DNA from: Amoeboaphelidium protococcarum
Taxonomy: Eukaryota; Aphelidiomycota; Aphelidea
Direction: 5' to 3'
DNA: 64,000 nt
Assembly (NCBI GenBank): GCA_023515745.1
Contig: JALECJ010000257.1
Location: forward strand, 1,800,687 to 1,864,686
The translations under genes and the position numbers were made by a program. The stretch's first letter is position 1; every line of letters begins with the position of its first letter. Below the pieces are notes generated by a model. The model did no database searches. It was given only the letters and a program-made list of their open reading frames with translations, and was not told the DNA's origin. Of this stretch, positions 44,791 through 57,776 are shown one piece after another.

Positions 44791-46425
44791 ATGGAAACAT
44801 CCTTTGAAAGCGTATAGTTGCAGGGGAGAAATCTTGATTTAAGTAACGCGAGAGAAAATCCAGAGTATCACTCCGCAACAGGTAGTAGTTATATCGATAG
44901 TAGTGCAGCTGCTTCGTTGTCGGTTAAACTTGTTGAAGATATTGATTATCTCGCTCAACTGTTGAGTGTGGTCAGCTATAAAGATGAAGTGTTGCAATAA
45001 TTCGATTAATGCATCCATGTAACTAATCGCGTTATCGCGTCTCTAAAGGGACTTGATGAGAGCAGCGAGATTCAGCATACCTAACCGCATGTTATAAAGA
45101 TTTTATCCACAGTTTCACGCTAGCTTTACGGGGCTGATAGTAGCTATATCTGGAATTAAAATTAGTTTATGCCGCGTAATACTGGTCTGAAAGTTGATGG
45201 GAATGCTTTCATGTGTCGAATTTTTGTGCCAAGAGATTGTAAACCTGATATCATGCTGTCTTAGTCTGCATTGGCTCGTGCTGTTGGTCCGGTAGTTGAA
45301 ATAAAACTAGATCATTTGCTCTAAGATTGTAACAATTCAAGGTTTGAAAAGTACGTCCGCCAAGGTGCTTTGTATGGGCTAAGCTTCATATAGCGCGTGT
45401 TTCCTATGATGCCTTCCAATGCTGTGTCTAAAATATTTGGCCCTGATTGGTATGTGTACGTGCCGTTGTTGTCGCATTAGTCTTTGTACATGCTTCGAAT
45501 AGATTTGAGTGGTGTGTACATATCTGGGGACATCCGTGTCTGTTATTCGTCGTAATAGTCGGGGATTGACATGGCCAAGATGTTGTCTGCGTGGGTCATG
45601 TGGGCCTGTAGAGTCTCTGACTTTCTGAATGAACATGTGGATTTTCTGATGAGTCCTTGCGCTAGATTTTGTTGGATCCCTCCACAGTCATTACTAAAGT
45701 TGTTTCCATCGCTGAACGTTGATCATCTAGTTGCACGCCCTTCGTTCTACAATCCAATCTATGTTGATATTGTCAACAAGGCTGTCTATAAGTTGATTAG
45801 TGTATGGTCAGCTAATTTAAAAGGTATTGACAATAAGCTGCTGTCGGATCCCCTTTTGTGCGAAGGTTGGATGGTGGAGAGGCGCGTTTTACGAATGCCT
45901 TTATACGAGTCCTTTGATTTGCACCGCTGTCCACCTTAAGGTTTGAACTAACTGATTGATGTTCTGAAGCAGTTAGTTTTGATACTCATGCACTTAAATC
46001 AAGTACACCAAATGTGTCATTGCGATATTCGAGCTGCCAATGTTTGCTGGAAGACTTCGAAAGATATTGTTCTGATTGATTATGATCTTGCAACTGTGAT
46101 AGGTGAATTCAGTCCAAAGCCATAAAAAGCCAGGGATAGTGCGCCAGATATATACGTTCATGAAAATCATGACTTGTGGCTTGTTGGAGTCATGATATTG
46201 CAGCTCACTCTGTCGAACTTTAGTTGGGATTTGGTTACAAATCGCAGAAATAAGTTGATGCTCGGAAAGCGTCAGCTGGATTTGCAACTAGGCGGTCGTG
46301 TAAGATGGAAGGATGCTTTTGCTGCTTAGTACGCAGTCTTGACCAAAATGGCTGAAAATTGTTTGCAATTGCATTAATATCGCTGGTCACTTACTGATCT
46401 CAAAGGCTTTTTAGACAAGATATGA
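44791..46425 (+). CDS. FunK1/CRN-like protein kinase
   Basis: 544 residues, single exon. The C-terminal third carries kinase catalytic features: LMHLNQVHQMCHCDIRAANV, the H-x-D-x-x-x-x-N catalytic loop near residue 410, followed by IVLIDYDLATVIGE, where DYD replaces DFG. Then ARDSAPDIYVHENHDLWLVG resembles the activation-segment/APE and helix F region. HCDIRAAN and LIDYDLA are the forms seen in fungal FunK1 and Crinkler-effector kinases. The N-terminal part (SAAASLSVKLVEDIDYLAQL onward) has no signal peptide and no domain I recognise; the ATP-binding Gly-loop and Lys are not obvious. Confidence 0.65.
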
Positions 46426-46701
46426 TGAATGGCTTCCAATAAGCGAAGGTTGATTAATATAGCATAACGTTTCATAATACATTTAGCAGTTGGAAAGTTT
46501 ACTGTTTAGAACTTTTTGTCAAACTTTATTTACGTCCGCATCTTGGAGAACTTTATGCTGTAGAGCGAAATTTTGAAATCTATGTAAAAGTGAGAAATTT
46601 TGGCATATTTTTATGGTTAAACAGGGAGTTCAAGTGAAAGGCAACGATGCTAGAAACATCACCTGATTTCCGTTGTTATTATTAAGTCTTTCAAATTTCA
46701 A
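46426..46701. other. Convergent 3' region between kinase and GAPDH
   Basis: 276 bp, AT-rich, between two convergent genes; only stop-rich sequence. Confidence 0.4.
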
Positions 46702-47794
<1,093 letters not shown>

Positions 47795-47973
47795 TTAAGT
47801 TTAGAGCGAAGTTAAGTTCAATTTATGATTATGATGTGATGTTACTCAACGTGCAAGTAATAGAACTGACCAACTCTGATCGCGCGAGTGTGTCGTTACA
47901 TTGATTGCTTACAGTGAGTGAGCGGCTTGGGTTGATCGCCCGAGATCAAACACGAACTTTGCGACTCCGCTCA

Positions 47974-48835
47974 ATGAGTGTGGCGTTTGAGAGTTCAGGT
48001 GCATCAACATCAATGTCGAACCTCAAAGTATTGACGAAAGCTATTTACAACATCGCCTCAGTATTGGCCAAGAGTCAAGAAATGAAATCGCGGTTAAAGA
48101 GTAAAACTCTACATAAGTAACCAAATAATTTTAACAACTTTTACAATCAGATGACACCAAGTTATGATGTATTTACAAGTTAGTTCTTGATGAAACGTTA
48201 CGGCCGAGACACCCGTATTGATGCCGCTATCATTCATTATCTCTTAGAGTCTAACTCTTTATCATTCCAGCTTGATATAGATTCAATGAGTCCAGCCAAC
48301 TATTGCATATATGCATCTTGATAGAAATTGTCACGTCTTTTGCTGCACCTCACTTAAAACGAGAGGTAGTTCATCCAACATCCTAGAAATCAGCAAACTC
48401 ACTTTTACTGCAATCAGCAAAGATTTATCCGACACATCTTCTTTATTACAAGGGGGCGTTCTATTATTGAACTTCACTCTCTCAATGCTATAATGTATGG
48501 GCTTTAAAGATCGCTTCCTCGAAGATTTCATAATCTATGACTATTTCAGCGAAGTTTGAAGGACATTGGCAGCAATTGGCTTCGAAAGACGCGACATCTA
48601 GACTTTCTGCCTCTCAGATGGCTTTCTTATTAGGCAGGTAATGAGCGCCTTCACCAATCGATCATCTATAGGCTCTGATGCTTATGCACCGTACACTGTG
48701 AATGGGTACGTATATACTTTAATTCGTGTCCCATTCTCAACAAAGACTTTAAAGCATTCAGAGTGTACAGTGTAGTAGACATCCAAGCCGGTCTTGAATC
48801 CTGATACCAATGATGATAGACAGGAAATGCATTGA
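47974..48835 (+). pseudogene. Unknown coding region with probable frameshift and in-frame UGA
   Basis: A 115-codon frame (47974-48321; MSNLKVLTKAIYNIASVLAK, FLMKRYGRDTRIDAAIIHYL) runs into a second frame offset by one base. That frame (about 48302-48559; ISKLTFTAISKDLSDTSSLL, CMGFKDRFLEDFIIYDYFSE) ends at a UGA but continues in frame (RTLAAIGFERRDIQTF...) to a UGA at 48833. All three pieces look coding, and no clean intron joins them. Most simply a decaying gene; alternatively a multi-exon gene with introns I failed to place. Family not recognised. Confidence 0.35.
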
Positions 48836-49310
48836 TCACGCTGAACCATCGCGTTTTGTTACAGTTTCATTGGGGAATGTATACGTAGATGCAATCGTAC
48901 AGTGTTCATTCATATATTACGATATTTATACCAAACTCTTAACATTTTTTTACAGAAGAGAAGTGATATGCCAATATATGTTCGTTTATAGCTCCAATGT
49001 ATGAATTACTAACACTTCCAGGTAAGATCACGTAACGATGTGTCATGAATTCGTATCAATTTTCAATACTCTGACTAAACGTAACAATGAACATACGACG
49101 CGTTATTTAAAAGGAAGCAGTAGAAGAAATGAATAATATCTTGACACAGAAAGTGATTTCGAGTTTACCTCTAGTGGGATTAGTAAAACTGTATCTCAAA
49201 ATGTTCAAAAAGAGCATTTGAAGACATTGTTGTTGTGCTGAGACGCGAATTGTTAAGTCTCTGACTGTGAGTAAGATAGACGCGTTTAGATTATATATCA
49301 AAATGTTCAT
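48836..49310. other. Non-coding or unresolved stretch
   Basis: About 475 bp downstream of the dolichyl-diphosphatase gene and after the degenerate region. Frames on both strands (48810-49004 +, 49107-49310 -) are short and unlike known proteins. Confidence 0.4.
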
Positions 49311-50151
49311 TCATTCACATAGTATCAGCGCCTGCATAACGCGGTCAATATCAATGTTTAATGATCTAAATAATGCAGCCATTAAATCGTACGCAATAGT
49401 CAAAAGTGGTATAAGGAAAGACTGTGACACGTATCGAACGTAGATAATGCATGAGATCACCCCAATCAGGAAACCAGCCAAAACTTACAGAGGTGTATGG
49501 TAATTCAAGTAAACTCTACACACGCTAATATACACAATTATATAACAATAATAGTAAGAGTATTTTTAAGAGTTTTGTCACGGCTATAAAGTCTTACCGA
49601 GAATAGCACACTAGTAAACTAATGCTCCCATAAAACAACATGCGAAGTATTCGGCACACGATATTAGTCCTATATTATTAAGTAGATTGATTTTTCTTGT
49701 CTTTTAGCTTTGATAAACCAGCACTAAAGTTCCCCTACAGGAGAGCATACATAAGCCAAAAAGCCATAAATTGTGCATGGCTGGACGGCATTCCAAATCC
49801 ATCGTGTCTCTTAATGGAGTCCATGGAGAGCGATGATGGAGGAGAACCATGAGATGCAACATTCACACCGACAGCAAAAATATTCTCCTGCACCTGATCC
49901 TCTGCTCGACCATGAGAGACACCAGAGAAGGGAAAGTCTGGACGTGGTGCTTGTATATAATGTTTGAGCACGTAATTCACAACTTCATTTAGGATCAAGC
50001 CGATAAGCAGTAGTAATACGTTCATAGATCGCCTAACTGTCAGACACGAGAACACCAGATGAAACATATACCATATGGGAAATAGCGACGACACTCCCAT
50101 AATGACAGATACAGTGGATTTATCCGGAATTTATACTTGGAACAACTTCAT
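49311..50151 (-). CDS. CAX4: Dolichyl-diphosphatase, CAX4/DOLPP1-like (2 exons)
   Basis: ER-membrane PAP2 phosphatase recycling dolichyl diphosphate after N-glycan transfer. Exons 50151-49598 and 49515-49311, intron 82 nt; 252 residues. The three PAP2 motifs are present: LNEVVNYVLKHYIQAPRP (K-x6-R-P), GMPSSHAQFMAFW (PSxH) and, across the splice junction, CYSRVYLNYHTPLQVLAGFL (S-R-x5-H-x3-Q). Human DOLPP1 reads IKNVIQEPRP, YGMPSSHSQFM and SYSRVYLLYHTWSQVLYG. An insert of about 40 residues between motifs 1 and 2 is low-complexity. Several membrane spans. Confidence 0.93.
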
Positions 50152-50354
50152 TTCGATACTACGCTTTAAATATAAGAGCTTAATGTGGGCCAAAGTTCTT
50201 TAAAGCTGAGAACGCGGTTATAAATTTCACTGAAAGACTGAAGCGCCTAAAGTAAGATCAGTCAAACTGCAGTGACTAAAGTCGAAGAATAAAAGATCAA
50301 AACTAAGAATGTGCATGTAATAATAATTATTCATTTGTATTCATTGCTACTTGG

Positions 50355-53300
50355 TCAATCGGAGGATAGCATTGTAGATTCATTAACTTTTCCTGCTACT
50401 TGTTCTTCATCTTTATTTAAATCAGGCTACTCCAAGTCTGTGATATCAATGAGACGAATGCTTGAATTCAAGACGTTCTCTTCCTCCTAATCAAGCTATT
50501 ACTCCTAATCTGGATCGACTACATCCAAGAATTCTTAACCACCAGAATCATAATCGACCGAGTTGGATTAATGCTGAGTCTCAGGGTCACGTAAGAACAA
50601 ACTGTCAGGATCGGCATTATCATCAGCCATATGAAGCGGTAAAGCACTGTCACTACCATCCCTACTGACACTTCCTTTCGCCGGCTATACAGAAGGAGAT
50701 TAAAGAGCTTGGAAGCCTGGAGGAGTGGACACGCGCGATGTTGAAGCATTGCCATGTTCTTCTCGCATTGTCTCTCTAATATCTCCTTGTACATGTAAAG
50801 GACTACCGGGCCGCATTCTGCGAGGTTATACAAATGTAGACACAAATTCAACGCTCTTCCTGTCTTGTCCACCACAACTTGGCGCAGAGTGCGTGATACT
50901 GTAGCACTTCCAGCAGGCATGAACGAAATCGCAATGCCAATCAGACAAAATGCATCCCTTCTTCTCATTGAACGCCGGACAAATGTATCGCTTACTACCT
51001 GAACTCTGTAACGTGGACAATGCATCACCATGATTTGAGCTAGACAGAAGAGGATTCAGCCGGAATAACTGAGACATGTTATAGCGCCCCTGAGGCATAG
51101 GTAGAGATACTGCGCTGATTGAGCCTGAGCAATTGATGGCAGGATGCTCTGGACTCTTACAGATGGAGCACAGATGAAGTCGAAGGCATGGAGCATACAT
51201 TTTAGAGACATCTTGGAACTGATCGCTATCATTCTGATCCACCAAATGTTCATCATGCGCACGAGGACATTTTCCTGTATTGTTCCACTCTGAACACAAT
51301 AACAACACGCCATGCTATTACGATGGATGTGGCTGCAGACATAAGGAAATCTTATACTCGTATTAACACGAGTCTCTGCGACCAAATTTATTCAACTGTT
51401 ACAAATTCTCATCATTAAGACTTGCAATAGTCTTTGGAGCAAGACGTCGATAGATTATAGGATGATCGCATAGATGAGCTCTTCGACAATGAAGCGGATC
51501 ATTACGGATGAGACGATTAAAGTTGAGACAAAGCTCTGCATTTCCAAGTCGCGGTGGTGATGGTTATTCTGGCACCAACTACTGACCAGACTAGAGAGAT
51601 GACGTATCATTTATACTACTGTTCCTGTTAGGTGTCACTGCTCTTGGAATAGCATCTCTAGACATGGGGGATGTCAACAACGACCTGTCAATATATCCCA
51701 TCTACTGTAGAAGCTTAAATGCTTATGGTAAAAGATGAGGGCGAATACCGTGACATTAGATCAAAGTATGACCACTGCTGAAGCAATAAGCACACGAATG
51801 CACTTTCGGACATTGAACAGCAGTATATTAGCACAAGCCCTGATGATCTAGATCAGCCATGATATTGGATTTATTATAATCAAGACAAGGGCGTCGCTAT
51901 GCCAGCGGCACAGTACACTCATGACTTCGATGATTGCCTTTGCACTTGTTACAGAGATGAATGTACGGGCAGTTACTAACCATGCAATTCTTACCAGCAT
52001 TGAAATTGTTGCAGAATCCAATGGCCTAAGGAGGCTTCTTAGATAAAGGAATAATCCGGCTATTACGAAGCGGCATATAATTGGTCATGATATAAGTCTA
52101 CTCCATCTTTCTATCGGAATCCCTTGATCTTTCAGGAAATCGCGCACGTTAACTCGGTGCAGAATTCGTATTATTCTATACATGATCAATATTCACATCA
52201 GATGGCTCCGCGTTACCATTATCTTATCCCCATCCGTCGGTACCATCATCACAATCATCAATATCAGAGTGGCTAGACAATGTAGATGCAGAATTATCAT
52301 CTTTCTTGCTACTTTTATCAGGAGAATGGGCTACACTGTTATTCTTTGAAGAAAGAAGAGGCTAGGGATAGCTTGAAGCGTCGACATTGGGAATATTAGG
52401 AGCCATTGGTTCTTCATCTTCATTTTCAGTGACAATCATCTACTTGAAAGCATCAACACCCTTTTCAACATGAGACTTGGGGCCATTGACTTCAACATTC
52501 CAGATCAATTTACTTCCATAACTATCATGCATGACAAAAGAATAGACCTTGAAATTAGCCAAATGTTCACTACTCAGAGTAACAAATATATGATCATCCT
52601 ACTGCAGAAGCTGTACTAAGTTCCTGCTTGTTATCATCACAGAGACTCGCTTATCAACTTCCTTTTACAATTTCTTATCCGCAGGAAATTCTAGTAGAGA
52701 TTCTTCATCGACGACTTTAGTACTTTAGCTAATCTCATTGACTACGGCAGACTTAGCGTCATCATCCTATCGCGACACCTCATCAGTCACAATTCTATCC
52801 GATTCAATTTAGGCAGGTTCCTCGTCAGTTGGCTCTATATTTTACGCAAGGCTCTCCTCAGTAACTTCATCCAGGGATACAGATCCCTTCTACTATTCAA
52901 TATCAAGAGAGAGTTACGGTTAAAAAGCTTACTCATTAGATACTATACTTTCTGGCTTAACATTCTCGACATCACGTTAAGATAAAGATTACGTGACAAC
53001 AGGAAGCGCCGGAGGAGGCTCAATGCTAAGTTGGCTTATATCAACAGGTTACAACAGATTCTCAGGTAATGCAGCAGATAAAGCCAACTATTCAGATTAA
53101 ACTATTATAGTATTCTCTAGATCGGAAGAGGAGGAGGAGGAGGTAGATGAAGAAGATGGCGTAGTATTAGAGCTCATGTCCGATCCTTCATCACTCGCAG
53201 AACTCTATTGTTATCCCCAACCTTCAGCATTCTGATCACCGCTAACATCAATCTCATCAGTAGGAGATACTGCCACCGCTTCTTTCACAACATCACCGTG

Positions 53301-54227
53301 ATCTGAAGGAGAATGTTAATGCCACTAATCTTCATCAATATGCTACTCAGTAATCTGCATCGTTGAATTCTAAAAATACACAGACTAAGTGTCCCAGCCG
53401 CTACTAGTATTATGCCGGGCCACTTCAGAAGTCACAGAACGCTGACCACTTATAGGACTCGTAGCATAAGCGACTTCGCTTTAGTTGCCACTAAAATAGA
53501 AATTAGTGGAAGATGCGGGAGGTCGATCCCATCTATTCCAACCCAAAGACATGTAATCACTTTTTACGTAGCTTCTACTGACGCATTAATAAGCCATATG
53601 ATAAGGAGAGCCACACTTGAAGCAAACTCTCAACTTTGGGCATCTGTCAACATAATGACCTCTTTAATTGCAGTTGGAACATAGACGAGAACTCAGTTCC
53701 GGACAATCTCCATATTCATGACTGCCACGACGCTTGCAGAATTTACAAAATAAATTTGATTTATCGCACCCCTTTGCCGGCAATATATCCGTCATTCTAT
53801 CCACATTCTCATAGTTCTGAGATTAAGACGCAGAGTTGGTAGAAAACAGTTCTGAGGATTAGATAGAGGATTATGAAAACTTTTTCTTCTTCTTACTCTT
53901 GCTCTTCTTCTTCTTCCCTTGACTGGTGACACCATTCTATCCAGCGTCTTAACCAGAATTCAACATGGACTATCCATTGCCAGCGCTATCATTACTTCCT
54001 TAGATTCCTTGAATATTTACAACCTTATCGTCAATATCAGTAAAGAGGAGAGTAATCAGTGCATTGGACCCCCTCAGTTGATCAATAAAGAACTAGTACG
54101 GACTAGAACCAGTCTTGGCGAAGTCCTTGAAGAACTGCCTCAATTGCTGCAATTCAGTAGAAGAGGCATCATCAATCCTCTTTTTCCCTTTCAAATACGG
54201 CATGCAAACATTATCACTTGAAGTCAT
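50355..54227 (-). CDS. Multi-zinc-finger protein (CCHC knuckles plus CCCH/CCHC modules) with WG motifs
   Basis: A 1290-residue protein in one exon, visible only with UAR=Gln. A Lys-rich tract (GKKKKSKSKKKKKFS) precedes three zinc knuckles at about residues 161-215 (CKFCKRRGSHEYGDC, CSNCNQRGHYVDRC, CFKCGSPYHMAYQC), similar to the AIR1/ZCCHC group. A long acidic Ser/Glu/Gln-rich middle follows. The C-terminal half repeats a mixed module: GFCNNFNAGKNCMVSNCPYI then HLCNKCKGNHRSHEC; CPKVHSCAYCFSSGHTLIQC; WNNTGKCPRAHDEH with LHLCSICKSPEHPAINC; and YICPAFNEKKGCILSDWHCD then FVHACWKCYSITHSAPSC. Trp motifs in acidic context occur at SSGWDTQ, AEGWGQQQ and TDGWGQDN. Likely an RNA-binding protein; the exact family is unknown to me. 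Confidence 0.75.
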
Positions 54228-54627
54228 TTGGAATATAGAATTGAATCCCCAATATACAAACGAATGAATGAATGACTGAGTAGGTGTAAGTGATAGATGA
54301 TAATGATAATGGAATGGAATGGTGAGAGTTTTATCAGATCAAAAGAAGAAGAAGAGCAGAGAAACGACGCGACAAAAAGATTTTGTTTTCAAAAGGAACT
54401 TTGTGAAGAATTGTGTGACGCGTCGGATCGCTATCTAAAACGTGATATATGTATGGCTGTCGCTTTAGTGCCCAGCTATACTACCAAAGTCACAAGGGAT
54501 AAAGTGTTGGTATCTTTTTGCCCATGAAACCAGACAGGTACTGATGCTTAAGTAGTAAAAAATTAAGAGCAGCGATACAAAGCGACGAGAATGTGTATGT
54601 AAAGAGTAATTTTATTTCAAGCTCAAA
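54228..54627. other. Upstream region of the zinc-finger gene
   Basis: 400 bp. Contains GACGCGTC (54418), a perfect MCB-like ACGCGT box also found in other intergenic gaps here. The + frame 54297-54527 has no recognisable features. Confidence 0.4.
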
Positions 54628-55763
54628 TCAGTTCATCTGTCTGATCAAGTTGTTGATGAACAGCTCGCGGTTACCAGTGTCACCACCCTCGATAAAGTGC
54701 AACACCTTCTTCTTGCTCCAGCCACCAGTTGGGTTGGACAGCTTGAATGGCCACAGGAAGTTGTTCACCTCCTTGAAATGAGGACCGACAGTGTAAATTT
54801 CGTGCACCAGATCCTCAACACAGATGATGCCAAGCTTGCCCAGGCTCTTCTCCACAATGGCGTTATCGGAGAGAGGGATACGCTGCTTACTCTGTGCATC
54901 CTTACCGAAACCACGCTTGTAGATCAGCTCTCTGACGCTCTTCAAGTTTGGAGTACCGTATGCAATGTATGGCTCAACGAGCTTCAGCATCTGCATTGTG
55001 CAGTTGGTCAATCTGATGAATACACCATTGTTGATCTGACGCAGACGCAACAGCTGCAAAATCTTTCTAGGCTTTGGAGCAATCTTGTTGATACCCTTGA
55101 TACGGATGACGAATGCCAACTTTGGCTCAGCAGGCACGTAAAAGTTACCAGCTGCCTTGGCCTGACGACGCAAACGAATCTCCTCCTTCTCAGCCTGGAC
55201 ATACTCCTTTGCGTACTACTCTGCGCGCTTGAAGATGACTTTACGGTTCTCCTTCTTGGCCTACACACATGGTTACAATATATATTATCAAGTTAGTACA
55301 TGTATCGAATACAGAGGTGTTATGACGCGCATTTATATCACTCAAATGTCTAGACATTAAAAGCTAGACAAGTATAGCAGCACAAATCATGATAGTCAGC
55401 CCCGAAAGATGGTATAACTGGTAGCTTCATCGCATTTTACCGCTAGCTTTCCAAATATAACGTGTCATCAATCCATCATGAAGAAGTGTTGCTTTACTTT
55501 ATTTTCTATTATATATAATCTAGCCATTAGATTGATGCCAGTCCACTGGTTTTGATTATTGACATAATGCACGATTCCATTCCATTCCATTGTCTGTCTG
55601 TTTGTCTGAGTGAATGCAATTGATTACGCGACCCAACACTTCCATATAAATCAAAACTTACTTTTCTAGCCTGGACAAGAGCAGCCTAGCGCTCAGCAGC
55701 AGTCTTCTATGTCTACTTGCGCTTCTTTAATACGGATTCTGGTACAGTCTTAACGTCAGTCAT
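54628..55763 (-). CDS. RPL7: 60S ribosomal protein L7 (uL30), 2 exons
   Basis: Large-subunit protein uL30. Exons 55763-55662 and 55260-54628; 244 residues, the usual length. [32 protein letters not shown] then [87 protein letters not shown] and [20 protein letters not shown]. The single intron is 401 nt, five times longer than others in this window, and contains a C/D snoRNA. UAG codons occur only in the N-terminal basic part. Confidence 0.97.
55388..55480 (-). ncRNA. C/D box snoRNA in the RPL7 intron (snR39/snR59-like)
   Basis: On the sense strand of the RPL7 intron. Outer stem CATGAT...ATCATG, 6 bp perfect, encloses box C (UUGAUGA, 55465-55471) and box D (CUGA, 55396-55399), with an internal C'-like CGAUGA. 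Immediately 5' of box D is ACCATCTTTCGGG, complementary over 13 nt to the universally conserved LSU rRNA segment CCCGAAAGATGGT. By the box D plus five rule the target is the G of CCCG, equivalent by recollection to yeast 25S Gm805, next to Am807. Yeast snR39 and snR59, which act at this place, also lie in RPL7 introns. About 93 nt. Confidence 0.82.
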
Positions 55764-56152
55764 ACTAATTTTGGTTTATTTTCTCTTTTCTCCACTGTAA
55801 GAATGGTAATTAGACCGGTAAGATTTCTCAATGATTCGCGAGAAAACGTTCTCGTCTCGGTTAAGGTTTTTGATCTCTCGCCGCGTTGACAATGATGATT
55901 TCGTCACTCCAACTGAGAAATAGAGAGAATGAAAGAAAATCTCTCACGCTAAGCAAAGGCGAGAAAGATGTTGTCGCGATTCAAGGGCGGATCCGCTCGC
56001 ACTTTCTTAGAAGGACTTCCTAGCGTTTCAATATTATGAGAGCATTTTATACGAATTCTTTACATGCGTCAGTAAGAAGATAATTGCTTAAAATCAAAGT
56101 GTAAAAGAATTTTGAAATTACGTCCAAATTAAACCGCTATTATTACCATCTG
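55764..56152. other. Upstream region of RPL7 and 3' end of next gene
   Basis: 389 bp between two minus-strand genes. Contains paired AGAAATCTCTC/GAGAAA-type motifs near 55820-55950 (repeated GAGAAA and TTCTCG), perhaps regulatory. No gene. Confidence 0.4.
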
Positions 56153-57550
56153 TCAATTATATAAATGTTTCTACTTTTGCGTCATGACTGTGAATAAAGT
56201 GAGAACAACATCGTATGACATGTGAGACTCAGAGTCTGCCACACCAGATAGTCGCCTGTAACCTTTCAATCTATTCCAAACTCCGGTAACACTGTGCCAT
56301 AGTCCAATTCTTTCCCTTTTCGCGTCATGCATCGGAATGAGAGCATCAAGTAGCAATTCCAGGCGCGTTTCATAATTCATTTGATGTTGGTTCTTGAAGA
56401 ACTGTGAGGGTACCAAAGGGAGTCCACCAGCAAAGTCAAACTTCTTTCCAATTGATGATACTAATTGGTTCCAAATTTTGAATCTCTATTTTAAAGACTC
56501 CATAGTGACAGAGTTATCAAACAGCTGTTCATCAAGGACCAACAACGCGTCTTTAACTTGCTGTCTCATTGTATCAGAGTAAGGAATAGGCTTTTGTTCA
56601 TAGGCACCACTTCTAACCAACAATTTGATCCATCTTGATTTGAACCAATGTGAAATCTTCTAGTACCACGTACGCTTAGATTGAGTGATATCTAACAGCT
56701 GACGGATATCAAAACTATTCTATGCACTTTGCGCGTTAAGTACCTAAGGTTAAGATGTCTGCAAAATCAAAGAGACTTATTTCTCGAATGCTTTAATCTA
56801 ATCAAGCATTGTAATGACGCGGTGTATGCCCAGCTCGCGGCAGTACACAAGAGCATTTATTCCACTGATACAAATCCGAGTCAACTGATCCCCATTCGGA
56901 ATTGCTAGCTCACGAGTCGATAGCTCAATAAGTTTAGAATAACCCAAATTTTAAAATAAATTCACAATATCCCCACCGACTCTAAGCCATTCGTAATCAA
57001 TTTCGTGAGATACTTGGATACTGGCTGGTTTAATCTCAAAGGTTGGAGATTTCCATGGACCAATCACAATTCTATAACGGTAGTCAACATCCAGGGTATA
57101 ATAGTTACGTTCATGCGTATCTAGTGGAATCAAGTTAATAGGAATCTTCCACTTCACCGATACTTTGCGGCCCACAATTTCCTGTTGTACGATTTATTAA
57201 AGAGTGATCAGGTGGAATGGGCATACAATGGTTGTGTGATCATATGTATTAGCAACGCGCTCAATATATACCTGCAAATGGGATGATGTAGACTGAGGGC
57301 CATGACCAGGTAAGAAATCCAGAGATCTTTTACCAATAGTGAGCGGTTTATTATATCTGATTCTATTTGACGCGTCATTAGTATCATCAGCATACGGGTT
57401 TATATATGAACTGACGACATCAAACTGCAACTCCTGCCCAGCAATGTATTCACTTTGCCTTGATTAAATTGACAGCTAGAAAGTAAAAGCTGACACGCTA
57501 TGAGCAATCAATAGAGCAAATATGCCAAGTGATACTGAATACTTTTTCAT
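56153..57550 (-). CDS. Unknown secreted or lumenal protein
   Basis: 465 residues, single exon. Signal peptide MKKYSVSLGIFALLIAHSVS before AFTFQLS. A beta-rich N-terminal domain (GQELQFDVVSSYINPY; VSVKWKIPINLIPLDTHERN; YRYRIVIGPWKSPTFEI) is followed by an ankyrin-like helical hairpin (IVNLFQNLGYSKLIELSTRE; INALVYCRELGIHRVITMLD) and a helical C-terminal half (RTWYQKISHWFKSRWIKLLV). No family recognised. No membrane anchor or ER-retention tetrapeptide seen at the C-terminus (KQKHLYN). Confidence 0.65.
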
Positions 57551-57776
57551 TTTTTATGTGCAATATTCAGTAAGATTAAGCATAGAAACTCCGCTGAGAT
57601 TAACAAAAGAGCAAATCTCGCACTAAGTCTCCTTTTGAGCCCCTTAAAATTCAACGAACGGCATTATTGCAATTCAATGGAGGCTATTATAAAGGAACGA
57701 GTACAAACTGTAGAGAAAATACTATATATAAATGTAATATCACTTTATAGATATACTAAAAATGAATGAATACATA

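Noticed and set aside
48560-48640. Myosin-motor-like fragment
   Set aside because: A vague similarity of RTLAAIGFERRDIQ to a myosin helix, with no P-loop, switch or other motor motifs nearby.
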